From contig JAJTHE010000092.1 in the NCBI GenBank assembly GCA_021298815.1, positions 1 through 34,245 on the forward strand: a DNA stretch of 34,245 nucleotides, given 5' to 3'. The DNA comes from Betaproteobacteria bacterium. GTDB lineage: Bacteria > Pseudomonadota > Gammaproteobacteria > Burkholderiales > CAIKXV01. The notes below the pieces were generated by a model, which was given only the letters and a program-made list of their open reading frames with translations, had not been told where the DNA came from and did no database searches. Positions 1-9,345 of this stretch are shown one piece after another. Position numbers and translations under genes: made by a program. Every line of letters starts with the position of its first letter. The stretch's first letter is position 1.

Positions 1-144
1 CTCGCGCCGCCCGTTGAGGCGGTAGTCCAGTCGGAAGCTGATGGTCCCGCGCGGCGAGACGACAACGTAGAGCCCGTCCCGGTCGGCGACCTTGTAGGGC
101 GCAGCCTGCGGCTTCAGCCCTCGTAGCGTGCCATCTGACAGCAT
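1..144 (-). CDS. Tyrosine-type integrase, N-terminal arm-binding part only (gene runs off the left edge)
   Basis: Partial gene: 48 codons are visible, from an ATG at 144 to the window edge. The peptide begins MLSDGTLRGLKPQAAPYKVA, continues DRDGLYVVVSPRG and reaches a FRLDYRLNGRRE strand. This is the pattern of the DUF4102 arm-type DNA-binding domain at the start of P4-like integrases (a 'lkp...pykv.D..GLyl.v.psG...wr..Yr..gk' series). A strong ribosome-binding site, AAGGAGGG on the minus strand at 152-159, lies seven bases before the ATG and fixes the start. The catalytic domain with the Arg-His-Arg-Tyr residues is outside the window, so activity cannot be judged. The gene points away from guaA and starts 298 bp beyond its stop codon, the usual layout when an integrase sits just inside an island inserted at a gene's 3' end. 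Confidence 0.85.
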   Translation of the reverse strand, partial: MLSDGTLRGLKPQAAPYKVADRDGLYVVVSPRGTISFRLDYRLNGRRE

Positions 145-171
145 CGGCGATCCCTCCTTGGAGAGGAATTT

Positions 172-325
172 TACCGTCAGCCCAAAAGCACGGCTACACC
201 GTTCGTAAGTCGTTGATATTGAACGTTTTCTGCCTGTTTTCTATACCGTCATCGCCGGATTCTGGCTGACGGTAAAAAATTGCGCGGGCTTGAGGGACAC
301 CGATCTACCGTCAGGAATACCGTCA
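172..325. repeat. Five copies of the octamer TACCGTCA, candidate integrase arm-binding sites
   Basis: TACCGTCA occurs at 172-179, 244-251, 306-313 and 318-325 on the plus strand, and inverted at 267-274. The first and the inverted copy extend to a perfect 12-bp inverted repeat, TTTTACCGTCAG (169-180) against CTGACGGTAAAA (266-277). An 8-mer is not expected five times in about 155 bp by chance. The cluster lies directly upstream of an integrase with an arm-binding domain and is relatively AT-rich. Inference: these are arm-type sites of the attachment region, or operators that let the integrase control its own gene. Confidence 0.6.
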
Positions 326-339
326 AACCGAACCGCATC

Positions 340-436
340 CCCTCGATAGTCCTCGATAGACCTCGAAAGACATTTATCTATACACGACAACCACTTAGGT
401 AGATCCTTCGATCGCCTTCGATAGTCCCCGAAAGAC
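340..436. repeat. Two diverged three-unit 10-bp repeat blocks next to the guaA stop: candidate attachment core
   Basis: Block A (340-371) reads CCCTCGATAG, TCCTCGATAG, ACCTCGAAAG, then AC. Block B (404-436) reads TCCTTCGATC, GCCTTCGATAG, TCCCCGAAAG, then AC. They are diverged copies of the same three-unit design, separated by a 32-bp AT-richer spacer. Block B ends 7 bp from the guaA stop codon. The 3' end of guaA is a known insertion site for genomic islands, so one of these blocks may be the recombination core or a flanking recognition element. The matching right-hand attachment site would lie far to the left, outside the window. Confidence 0.45.
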
Positions 437-442
437 GCCGAA

Positions 443-2044
443 TCATTCCCACTCGATCGTCGCCGGCGGCTTCCCCGAGATGTCGTACACCACGCGGTTG
501 ATGCCCCGCACCTCGTTGATGATGCGGTTCGAAACCCGCCCCAGCAGTTCGTGCGGCAGGTGCGCCCAGTGCGCCGTCATGAAGTCCTGCGTCTGCACCG
601 CGCGCAGCGCGACCACGTACTCGTAGGTCCGCCCGTCTCCCATCACGCCGACCGCCTTCACCGGCAGGAACACCGCGAAGGCCTGGCTGGTCAGGTCGTA
701 CCAGGTCTTCCCTTCATGCGAGGTCTTGCGCAGCTCGTCGATGAAGATCGCATCGGCACGACGCAGCAGCTCGGCGTACTCGGGTTTCACCTCACCGAGG
801 ATGCGAACGCCAAGGCCCGGTCCCGGGAACGGATGCCGGAACACCATTTCGCGCGGCAGGCCGAGCGCGAGCCCCAGCTCGCGCACCTCGTCCTTGAACA
901 GCTCGCGCAGCGGCTCGAGCAGCTTCAGATGCAGCGTGTCCGGCAGGCCACCGACGTTGTGGTGGCTCTTGATCGTCGTGGCCTTCTTCGTCTTGGCCCC
1001 GGCCGACTCGATCACGTCCGGATAGATCGTGCCCTGCGCCAGCCACTTCGCGTTCGGCAGCTTCGCAGCTTCTTCCTGGAATACGTGCACGAACTCGCGG
1101 CCGATGATCTTGCGCTTGGCTTCCGGGTCGGCGCAGCCTTCCAGCGCGCCGAGGAAGCGCGGGCCGGCATCGATGCGGATCACCTTCACGCCGAGGTGGC
1201 GGTTCAGGGTCTCCATCACCTGGTCGCCCTCCCCCAGTCGCAGCAGGCCGGTGTCGACGAAGATGCAGGTGAGCCGGTCGCCGATCGCCTTGTGGATCAG
1301 GGCGGCGGCCACCGCCGAATCGACGCCGCCGGACAGCCCGAGGATCACCTCCTCGCTGCCGACCTGTGCCTTGACCTTCTCGCTCGCCTCGGCGACGTAG
1401 TCGCTCATCACCCAGTCGGGCGCGCATTCGCAGATGTCGATCACGAAGCGCGCCAGGATGCGCGCGCCCTGCACCGTGTGGGTCACTTCCGGATGGAACT
1501 GCACGCCGTAGAAGTTGCGCGCCTCGTCGGCCATGCCGGCGATCGGGCAGCTCTCGGTCGAGGCCATCAGCTTGAAGCCGGGCGGCAGCTCGGTGACCTT
1601 GTCGCCGTGGCTCATCCACACCTTCAGCAGGCCGTGGCCCTCGGCGTTGCGTGCATCCTCGATGCCGTCGAGCAGCCAGGTGTGGCCGCGCGCGCGTACT
1701 TCGGCGAACCCGAACTCGCGGTTGGCGCCGCTCTCGACCTTTCCGCCCAGCTGCTGCGCCATGGTCTGCATGCCGTAGCAGATGCCGAGCACCGGCACGC
1801 CGAGGTCGAACACCGCCTGCGGGGCGCGGTCGGTCGATTCCTCGTAGGCCGACATGTGGCTGCCGGACAGGATCACGCCCTTGGGCGCGATCCGGCGGAT
1901 CTCGGCCTCGGGCAGGTCGCAGGGATGCACCTCGCAGTAGACGTTCGCCTCGCGCACCCGCCGTGCGATCAGCTGGGTCACCTGCGACCCGAAGTCGAGG
2001 ATCAGGATGCAGTCATGCTGCGAAGCGTGGCTGGCGGCGCTCAT
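443..2044 (-). CDS. guaA: GMP synthase (glutamine-hydrolysing)
   Basis: Converts XMP to GMP with ATP and glutamine, the last step of guanine nucleotide synthesis. The 533-residue length is normal for the family. The N-terminal glutamine amidotransferase domain shows the nucleophile Cys89 in LGICYGMQ and the His184/Glu186 pair in FHPEVTHT. The ATP-pyrophosphatase domain carries the PP-loop LSGGVDSA at about 237-244, and the C-terminus ends in the usual ATIEWE. The gene follows guaB with a 33-bp gap and is probably co-transcribed with it. The 3' end is intact, although an integrase-bearing element abuts it. An N-terminal stretch of about ten residues before [11 protein letters not shown] could mean that a shorter start is used. 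Confidence 0.97.
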   Translation of the reverse strand: MSAASHASQHDCILILDFGSQVTQLIARRVREANVYCEVHPCDLPEAEIRRIAPKGVILSGSHMSAYEESTDRAPQAVFDLGVPVLGICYGMQTMAQQLGGKVESGANREFGFAEVRARGHTWLLDGIEDARNAEGHGLLKVWMSHGDKVTELPPGFKLMASTESCPIAGMADEARNFYGVQFHPEVTHTVQGARILARFVIDICECAPDWVMSDYVAEASEKVKAQVGSEEVILGLSGGVDSAVAAALIHKAIGDRLTCIFVDTGLLRLGEGDQVMETLNRHLGVKVIRIDAGPRFLGALEGCADPEAKRKIIGREFVHVFQEEAAKLPNAKWLAQGTIYPDVIESAGAKTKKATTIKSHHNVGGLPDTLHLKLLEPLRELFKDEVRELGLALGLPREMVFRHPFPGPGLGVRILGEVKPEYAELLRRADAIFIDELRKTSHEGKTWYDLTSQAFAVFLPVKAVGVMGDGRTYEYVVALRAVQTQDFMTAHWAHLPHELLGRVSNRIINEVRGINRVVYDISGKPPATIEWE

Positions 2045-2077
2045 CGTGACGCGGCCGTTCCGGGTTCGTACGACACG

Positions 2078-4354
<2,277 letters not shown>

Positions 4355-4441
4355 GCGCCAGGGCACGCGACGAGGGAGGCAACCCGCGGCCGGTCATGCC
4401 GGGAATGCACCGGCGCGGTCGGGCGTCGGCCGTAAAGCCCT

Positions 4442-4777
4442 TCAGGCCTTCGCCCGGCGACGTGGTGCCGCGGTCCGCTTGCCGGCGACCGCCGAGGTCC
4501 GGCCCGCCTGCACGCGCTCGCGGCGCACTTCCTTGGCGTCTGCCGTGATCGGCCGATGGATCTCGACGCGGTCCCGGTCGCGCAGGCGATGGTCGAGTTC
4601 GACCGCCCTGCCCCAGACGCCCACCTGGGCCGTCTTCGGATCGAGGTCAGGATGCTGCTCGAGCAGGCCGGACCGGCGGATCGCCTGGGCGACCGTCGTT
4701 CCCTCATCCACCGTCAGGGCGATCAGGGTCTGCCGCTGCGGCAGTGCATAAACCACTTCTACTCGAAAATCACTCAT
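4442..4777 (-). CDS. rnfH: RnfH family ubiquitin-fold protein (RatB)
   Basis: A 111-residue protein of the UPF0125/RnfH family, a small beta-grasp fold of uncertain role, named for its link to Rnf electron-transport genes in some bacteria and called RatB/YfjF beside RatA in E. coli. The family pattern is clear: VEVVYALPQRQTLIALTVDEGTT, then VGVWGRAVELDHRLRDRDRVEIHRPITADAKE. A basic tail rich in Arg, Lys and Ala extends beyond the core. Its ATG overlaps the ratA stop codon as ATGA (4774-4777), so the two are translationally coupled. No other Rnf genes are present. Confidence 0.92.
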   Translation of the reverse strand: MSDFRVEVVYALPQRQTLIALTVDEGTTVAQAIRRSGLLEQHPDLDPKTAQVGVWGRAVELDHRLRDRDRVEIHRPITADAKEVRRERVQAGRTSAVAGKRTAAPRRRAKA

Positions 4778-5211
4778 TGTTTGCCGTAGACCTGTTCGGC
4801 CCGCTTCACGAACGCATCGACGAAGGTGTTCGCAATGTGATTGAACACCGGTGAAAGCAACTTCTCAAGGATCCGGCCCGTGAATTCATAGTGGAGCCGG
4901 AACTCTATCTTGCAAGCCTGCTGCCCCAGGGCCTTGAACCGCCAGGAGCCGTCCAACTGCCGGAACGGCCCGTCGACCAACTTCACGTCTATGGACTCCG
5001 GCTCGCGCCGGATGTTCTCGGTTGTGAAACTCTGCCGCACGCCGTGGTAGTCGATCTGCACCGTCGCACGCAGGGTTGCTGCACTGCGGTCGGATACCGA
5101 ACTGCCACCGCACCACGGCAGGAATGCCGGGTAGTCTTCCACCTGGTCGACCAGCCTGAACATCTGTTCCGGTGTGTACTGAACCAGGACCGACTTTTCC
5201 ACCAATGCCAT
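4774..5211 (-). CDS. ratA: RatA family START-domain protein (type II toxin-antitoxin / coenzyme Q-binding family)
   Basis: 145-residue member of the polyketide cyclase/START fold. In E. coli RatA binds 50S subunits and blocks subunit association; relatives bind coenzyme Q (COQ10 family). The start at 5211 gives MALVEKSVLVQYTPEQMFRL, the conserved family beginning; the frame is open further upstream without family similarity. Conserved segments are VEDYPAFLPWCGGSSV, the VDGPFRQLDGSWRF strand and the C-terminal helix FVDAFVKRAEQVYG. It forms the conserved ratA-rnfH pair divergent from smpB, as in E. coli. Despite the toxin name, it is usually regarded as a core gene, not a mobile toxin-antitoxin system. 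Confidence 0.93.
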   Translation of the reverse strand: MALVEKSVLVQYTPEQMFRLVDQVEDYPAFLPWCGGSSVSDRSAATLRATVQIDYHGVRQSFTTENIRREPESIDVKLVDGPFRQLDGSWRFKALGQQACKIEFRLHYEFTGRILEKLLSPVFNHIANTFVDAFVKRAEQVYGKQ

Positions 5212-5552
5212 CGAGCCGATCCAAGCCTGAGGATTCCATGTCACGAGGCAGACGGAGAGAAGTCCGTCCGACGCCGGCCGCCGCGGATGCCACCGCACCG
5301 CGAACGGCGCGCCCGGGATGCAGAGTGCGACGCAGGCCGCACTGTACTGGTGCGACCAGGAATGTCGTGCTGCAACATCGAGGCGCTCGCGGAGTACGCC
5401 GCGCAAAAGCTCGTAGAATAACGGGTTTCCACGATTTTCTCACCCCCTTTTGCAGTGCCCCGCATATCCGGGGGGCGCCATTCCGGTGCCTGGGGTAGTG
5501 CCCGGGCCGCTTCCGGCACCCATCCCTGCGAAGAAAGACCTCCGGAGCTGAC
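5212..5552. other. Divergent ratA / smpB intergenic region
   Basis: This 341-bp stretch must hold promoters for both directions. I see a weak plus-strand -10 candidate, TAGAAT at 5414-5419, without a convincing -35, and the smpB ribosome-binding site GGAG at 5544-5547. Open frames crossing the region have no family similarity. No RNA gene or long repeat is evident. Confidence 0.4.
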
Positions 5553-5993
5553 ATGCGCCTTGCAGAAAACCGAAAAGCCACCCACGACTACTTCATCGAG
5601 GAGCGGTTCGAGGCGGGCCTCGCCCTGATGGGGTGGGAAGTGAAGGCGATCCGCGCCGGGCGGTCGCAGCTGAAGGAAGCCTATGTCGTGGTCCGCAGCG
5701 GCGAGGTGTTCCTGATCGGCTGCCACATCAGCCCGCTGACCTCCGCGTCGACGCATGTGCTGCCCGACCCTACCCGCACGCGCAAGCTGCTGCTGCATGC
5801 CGAGGAAATCTCCGCGCTGATCGGCAAGGTCGAGCGGGCCGGCTACACCCTCGTGCCGCTGGACCTGCACCTGACCCGGGGCCGGGTGAAGCTGACGATC
5901 GGCCTGGCCAAGGGCAAGAAGCAGCACGACAAGCGGGCCAGCGAGAAGGACCGCGAATGGGAGCGGCAGAAGCAGCGGCTGATGCGGGTCTGA
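5553..5993 (+). CDS. smpB: SsrA-binding protein SmpB
   Basis: Binds tmRNA (SsrA) and delivers it to stalled ribosomes for trans-translation. The 146 residues match the family throughout: [50 protein letters not shown], the [13 protein letters not shown] helix, and the basic C-terminal tail (KGKKQHDKR, then [16 protein letters not shown]) that enters the ribosomal mRNA channel. GGAG lies five bases before the ATG. No ssrA gene is visible in the window. Confidence 0.97.
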   Translation: MRLAENRKATHDYFIEERFEAGLALMGWEVKAIRAGRSQLKEAYVVVRSGEVFLIGCHISPLTSASTHVLPDPTRTRKLLLHAEEISALIGKVERAGYTLVPLDLHLTRGRVKLTIGLAKGKKQHDKRASEKDREWERQKQRLMRV

Positions 5994-6021
5994 CGCGGGT
6001 CCGGTCCGGGGCTGGCTCGGA

Positions 6022-6978
6022 TCAGGGCGGCGGCCGGCCCGCGAGATGCTGCGCGAGGAACCGGCTCGCCAGCCGTTCGGCCTCGGCGGCAGCCTTGCGA
6101 TCCGCCTCCGTGGCCCGGGTTCCCAGCGCGAGGCCGTCGAAATTGTGCGCAGCACCCTCGTGAAGATGCCAGGCGAAGCCCGGCGTGGCCGCGACCGCGC
6201 CTGCCCAGCGCACGCAGCGCTGCGGCGACACCTCCTCGTCCTCGCCCGCGATCAGCAGCAGCAGCGGCACCTGCGGACGTGCCCGGTCGCGCTCCGGTAT
6301 CGCGCAACCCGGATACAGGGCGACGGCTGCGCGGAACGGCCCGGCATCGCCCGGCCGCGTGACCCGGGCCAGCGCCGCCATCGCACCGTTGGACCAGCCG
6401 AGCAGACCGATGCGGTCACTGATGACATCAGTTCGCGCGCGCAGGAATGCTGCAGCGCCGTCGGCGTCGAGCGGACGCACCGTCTGCTCGCTCACCTCCG
6501 GCGGACGATCGGCGTAGGTCGCGCGTCCGAAGCCGGCGGGGTTGCCGCGCGGCGCGAAGCCGTCCACCAGCAGCGCGACATAGCCCTGTCCCGCCCAGTA
6601 CCGGGCCCAGTATCGATGCCGTGCGGACAGCGAGGCGAGCGAGACGGTCGATCCGGGCAGCGACGAGTACAGGCCCGCGCGGCCGTGCATCAGCACGATC
6701 GCCGGAAACGGGCCCTCGCCGGCCGGACGGAACAGGTAGCCGACCAGGCGCGTCCGGCGGTCGGCACTGTCGAACGAGACCGCGGATGCGGTGACGGCCG
6801 TCGGTGCCGTGTCCACCCTCGACGCGGCAGGCAGGTCGGCATCGGCGGCCGCGGCCGCAGGCACCGCGCCGGCCTGTGCCCCGAGGACGAGCAGCGCGAC
6901 CAGGACGGCACGCAGCGAACCTGCCTTCCGTTGCGCATGGCTGTCCGAAGGCATCGTGCACCCCGCTGCGCCGCTCAT
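6022..6978 (-). CDS. Dienelactone hydrolase family alpha/beta hydrolase, exported
   Basis: 318-residue serine hydrolase of the DLH/acetyl-esterase-like type, substrate unknown. A signal peptide is present (SLRAVLVALLVLGAQAGA, then an Ala-rich cleavage region), so it probably acts in the periplasm. The oxyanion-hole motif MHGRAG is at 97-102, the nucleophile elbow GWSNG has Ser196, and Asp247 (AGEDEE) and His278 (GAAHNF) complete a plausible triad. The serine differs from the Cys of classical dienelactone hydrolase. The ATG at 6978 follows GGAGGA with a short spacer; an ATG at 6954 would keep the whole signal peptide. It is divergent from the rhomboid gene, with 51 bp between them. Confidence 0.85.
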   Translation of the reverse strand: MSGAAGCTMPSDSHAQRKAGSLRAVLVALLVLGAQAGAVPAAAAADADLPAASRVDTAPTAVTASAVSFDSADRRTRLVGYLFRPAGEGPFPAIVLMHGRAGLYSSLPGSTVSLASLSARHRYWARYWAGQGYVALLVDGFAPRGNPAGFGRATYADRPPEVSEQTVRPLDADGAAAFLRARTDVISDRIGLLGWSNGAMAALARVTRPGDAGPFRAAVALYPGCAIPERDRARPQVPLLLLIAGEDEEVSPQRCVRWAGAVAATPGFAWHLHEGAAHNFDGLALGTRATEADRKAAAEAERLASRFLAQHLAGRPPP

Positions 6979-7029
6979 CAGTCCTCCATCGTCCACGCCT
7001 GACATCCCACTGAGGTATGGTACCGGGCA

Positions 7030-7602
7030 ATGGTCCGCACACTCTTCTTCCTGAACATCGCCGGATTCTGGTGCCAGCTGTTCTACGGCGATTTCCTGCT
7101 CACCTGGTTTGCGCTGTGGCCTCCGGGAACGGAGGGCTATCCGCAGTTCATGGCCTGGCAGGTATTGACCTACAGCTTCATGCACGGCGGCATCCTGCAC
7201 CTGGCCGTGAACATGCTCGCCCTCTGGATGTTCGGCCGCGACGTGGAACGTGTACTCGGTAGCCGACGCTTCCTCTATTACTACCTCGCCTGCGTGGTGT
7301 CCGCCGCGCTGCTGCAGCTGATCGTCGCCGTCTCGAGTGCGACACCCTACCCGACCGTCGGTGCCTCCGGCGGAGTGTTCGGCGTGTTGCTCGCCTACGG
7401 GCTGTTCTTCCCGCACCGCCGGCTGCTGCTGCTGTTCCCGCCGATCCCGATGCCGGCCTGGCTGTTCGTGTCGCTCTATGCGCTGCTCGAGCTGGTGCTC
7501 GGTGTGACCGGCACCCAGGCCGGCGTCGCGCACTTCGCGCACCTGGGCGGCATGCTGGGCGGCTACCTGGTGCTGCAGCTCGGGCGCAGGCGACCTCGAT
7601 GA
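7030..7602 (+). CDS. Rhomboid family intramembrane serine protease
   Basis: 190-residue polytopic membrane protease that would cleave transmembrane substrates within the bilayer. The catalytic serine is in GASGGVFG (Ser113) and the catalytic His171 in HFAHLGG. The conserved H-x3-N loop motif is HLAVN (His57/Asn61). Six hydrophobic segments fit the basic rhomboid core. The start at 7030 is the only in-frame ATG after the stop at 7000, so the N-terminus is minimal, with no cytosolic domain. Substrates are unknown. The gene converges on the secretion operon. Confidence 0.92.
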   Translation: MVRTLFFLNIAGFWCQLFYGDFLLTWFALWPPGTEGYPQFMAWQVLTYSFMHGGILHLAVNMLALWMFGRDVERVLGSRRFLYYYLACVVSAALLQLIVAVSSATPYPTVGASGGVFGVLLAYGLFFPHRRLLLLFPPIPMPAWLFVSLYALLELVLGVTGTQAGVAHFAHLGGMLGGYLVLQLGRRRPR

Positions 7603-7713
7603 AGGTGGCCGCCGAGGTTTGAAGGCCGGGTGCGCACCCGCATTCGCACCCGAGCGCCGGATCGGCGTAAATGGAGCTTCTCGCAAGATCATCGCGTCGG
7701 ATCGTTGTGCGGC

Positions 7714-8385
7714 TTATGGATCGACCTTCACCGCTGGTGTCTGAACTGGAGAACCGCCCGGGGCACCTTCCTGCGCCGCCCCTGGCGCAATCGCCGTGTT
7801 CGTTCCCGGCGCCGCCACCGGGGCTGCCGGGCCGGTGGCCATCCACAGGCCCGATCGCGCATCACGCACGATCGCTGGCGCACCGGATGCGACGAACAGC
7901 CAGCCCGTGTATCTCTCGGGGTCCCGCACCACGAGTCCGCCCGCAGGCGTCCTGCGGACAGGGACGCGCGAGGACAGGCTGTGTACGCCGACGATCCCAC
8001 CCTCAGGCGTGCGTATCAGGCCCCAATCGGAGTTGCGTCGGAGCGGGTCCAGATAGATCCTGCGCAAGTGCCTGCGCACGGCTGGCGTCCTTGGATCGCG
8101 CACCAGGTCGTCGAGCGTGCGCGGCCAGGGTTGCGGCACGTTGGGTGCCACCGAACGATACGACTCGATGGCGCGCGTGAACTCGCCACCGATGAACAGC
8201 AACTCGACTTCCTGTTCACGCTGGTGTTCGATCCGCCAGACGATAGCCGTCGCGGTCGCGGTGATTCCGGCGAGCGAAAGTAGGAACAGGACAGCCAGAT
8301 AGGTGAACCCACCCATGCATGCGCGGCAGGGATGAATGCGTCCGGACGTCGTCGAGCCAATCCTCATCGGTCCGGTGCGAATCAC
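7714..8385 (-). CDS. Atypical pseudopilin without Glu5 (last gene of the hybrid secretion operon)
   Basis: 223 residues with a prepilin-like N-terminus: a polar leader ending RACMGG, then FTYLAVLFLLSLAGITATAT as the hydrophobic helix. Cleavage would fall after Gly26. Mature position 5 is Ala rather than Glu, the residue needed for normal assembly; the tip pseudopilin GspK is the known type II exception. The remainder shows a GspG-like fold pattern (YRSVAPN, RTLDDLVRDPR, RRIYLDPL, WGLIRTPEGGIVGVHS) and a low-complexity Ala/Gly/Pro tail. The GTG start at 8385 overlaps the preceding stop as GTGA; an ATG at 8367 is an alternative. A minor tip pseudopilin is the likely role. Confidence 0.8.
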   Translation of the reverse strand: MIRTGPMRIGSTTSGRIHPCRACMGGFTYLAVLFLLSLAGITATATAIVWRIEHQREQEVELLFIGGEFTRAIESYRSVAPNVPQPWPRTLDDLVRDPRTPAVRRHLRRIYLDPLRRNSDWGLIRTPEGGIVGVHSLSSRVPVRRTPAGGLVVRDPERYTGWLFVASGAPAIVRDARSGLWMATGPAAPVAAPGTNTAIAPGAAQEGAPGGSPVQTPAVKVDP

Positions 8386-8822
8386 CAGTCTTCGTAACGC
8401 GTGCCGTCCCGGGAATTACCGGTGGCCCCGCTGCGGATGTCGAACACCCTCCCCCCGGCCGCGGCAAGGTCACGCGGTGGAACGATCATCCATGTCGCGG
8501 TGCTCTCCGTGACCGGATCCTGCGGAAGCGCACGAATGTAGCCTTCGCGCACCAGGTCATCAAGTGCATCGGGGTAGCGTCCCCTGTCCGCATGGAACCG
8601 GTCGATCGCCTCGCGGGTCGTGGCGAGGTTCTGCTTCAGCGTGGCTTCCTTCGATCGCTGCACACTGGTCTGATAGCGTGGCAGTGCCAGCGACAACAAA
8701 AGGGCGATGATCGCGAAAACCACGAGCAACTCGATCAGGGTGAAGCCCAGGCACCGACCGGCCACTGCCGCGCGCCACCGCGCGGCGGCAGTGCGCTGCG
8801 GCGCGACACGTTCACCACTCAC
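8382..8822 (-). CDS. GspG-like pseudopilin
   Basis: 146-residue prepilin-like protein. The leader ends RCLG and the mature protein begins FTLIELLVVFAIIALLLSLA, a textbook class III signal with Glu at mature position 5. The globular part has the pseudopilin pattern KQNLATTREAIDRFHADRGRYPDALDDLV, then LPQDPVT and a C-terminal FDIRSG...YEDW. It would be processed by a prepilin peptidase that is not encoded in the window. The GTG start at 8822 overlaps the previous gene by 11 bp. It is one of three pseudopilins placed after the secretin gene. Confidence 0.88.
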   Translation of the reverse strand: MSGERVAPQRTAAARWRAAVAGRCLGFTLIELLVVFAIIALLLSLALPRYQTSVQRSKEATLKQNLATTREAIDRFHADRGRYPDALDDLVREGYIRALPQDPVTESTATWMIVPPRDLAAAGGRVFDIRSGATGNSRDGTRYEDW

Positions 8823-9345
8823 GGTAGGGTACCCCGTTCAGGCCTCTCGCCTCCGACGGCACGAACACGTCGAACACGTCGTCGCCCTCGCGCGGATTGT
8901 CCGGTGGACTCGCATAGCTGCGCCGTCCCCAGGTGCGGGCTGCTGGCGTCGATGCATCGGTCCACAACGGATTGCGCGGAATGCGCCGCATGAAGTAGAT
9001 CACCGCGCGATTCGGGCTCTTCGGATCCACCACGCCTTCGACCAGCAGGTCGAGGCTCGGCGGATAACCGCTCTCCCCCGCCTTGCGCGGAATGCGTCCC
9101 TCGTCATGGGCTCGCTTGTATGCGTCGATGCCCTCGCGGATCTGCCGCAACGCGACCCGAAGCTCTTGTTCCTTAGTACGCGTCACCGCTCGCTCGGCCA
9201 GCGGCAGCGTCACCGCCGCCAGTATCGACAGGATGGCCACCGTGACCAGCACTTCGATCAGCGTGAACCCACGCACCACTGCCACGCGCGGCATGGTGGT
9301 GCGCACGATTTCGTCGGCGATGATCGAGGCCCCTGTGGCGTTCAC
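8812..9345 (-). CDS. GspG-like pseudopilin
   Basis: 177 residues from the GTG at 9345, which overlaps the secretin stop as GTGA. An ATG at 9294 would give a short typical leader (MPRVAVVRG) and is a fair alternative. The mature protein begins FTLIEVLVTVAILSILAAVT with Glu at position 5, followed by the amphipathic helix TRTKEQELRVALRQIREGID. Then come the GspG-type YPPSLDLLVEG, a FMRRIPRNPLW strand and a C-terminal EGDDVFDVFVPS. It is probably a minor or second major pseudopilin of the adjacent secretion system. Confidence 0.88.
   Translation of the reverse strand: MNATGASIIADEIVRTTMPRVAVVRGFTLIEVLVTVAILSILAAVTLPLAERAVTRTKEQELRVALRQIREGIDAYKRAHDEGRIPRKAGESGYPPSLDLLVEGVVDPKSPNRAVIYFMRRIPRNPLWTDASTPAARTWGRRSYASPPDNPREGDDVFDVFVPSEARGLNGVPYREW

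Noticed and set aside
340..436. Short spaced repeats considered as a CRISPR array
   Set aside because: Units are about 10 bp, nearly tandem and without regular spacers; no cas gene nearby. They fit an attachment region better.
4442..5211. ratA-rnfH considered as a mobile toxin-antitoxin module
   Set aside because: The pair is the conserved core arrangement beside smpB; the RatA/RatB names do not imply a defence or addiction system here.
7628..7639. Palindrome GGGTGCGCACCC between the convergent rhomboid and last pseudopilin genes
   Set aside because: Short, without a loop or T-tract, and not convincing as a terminator.
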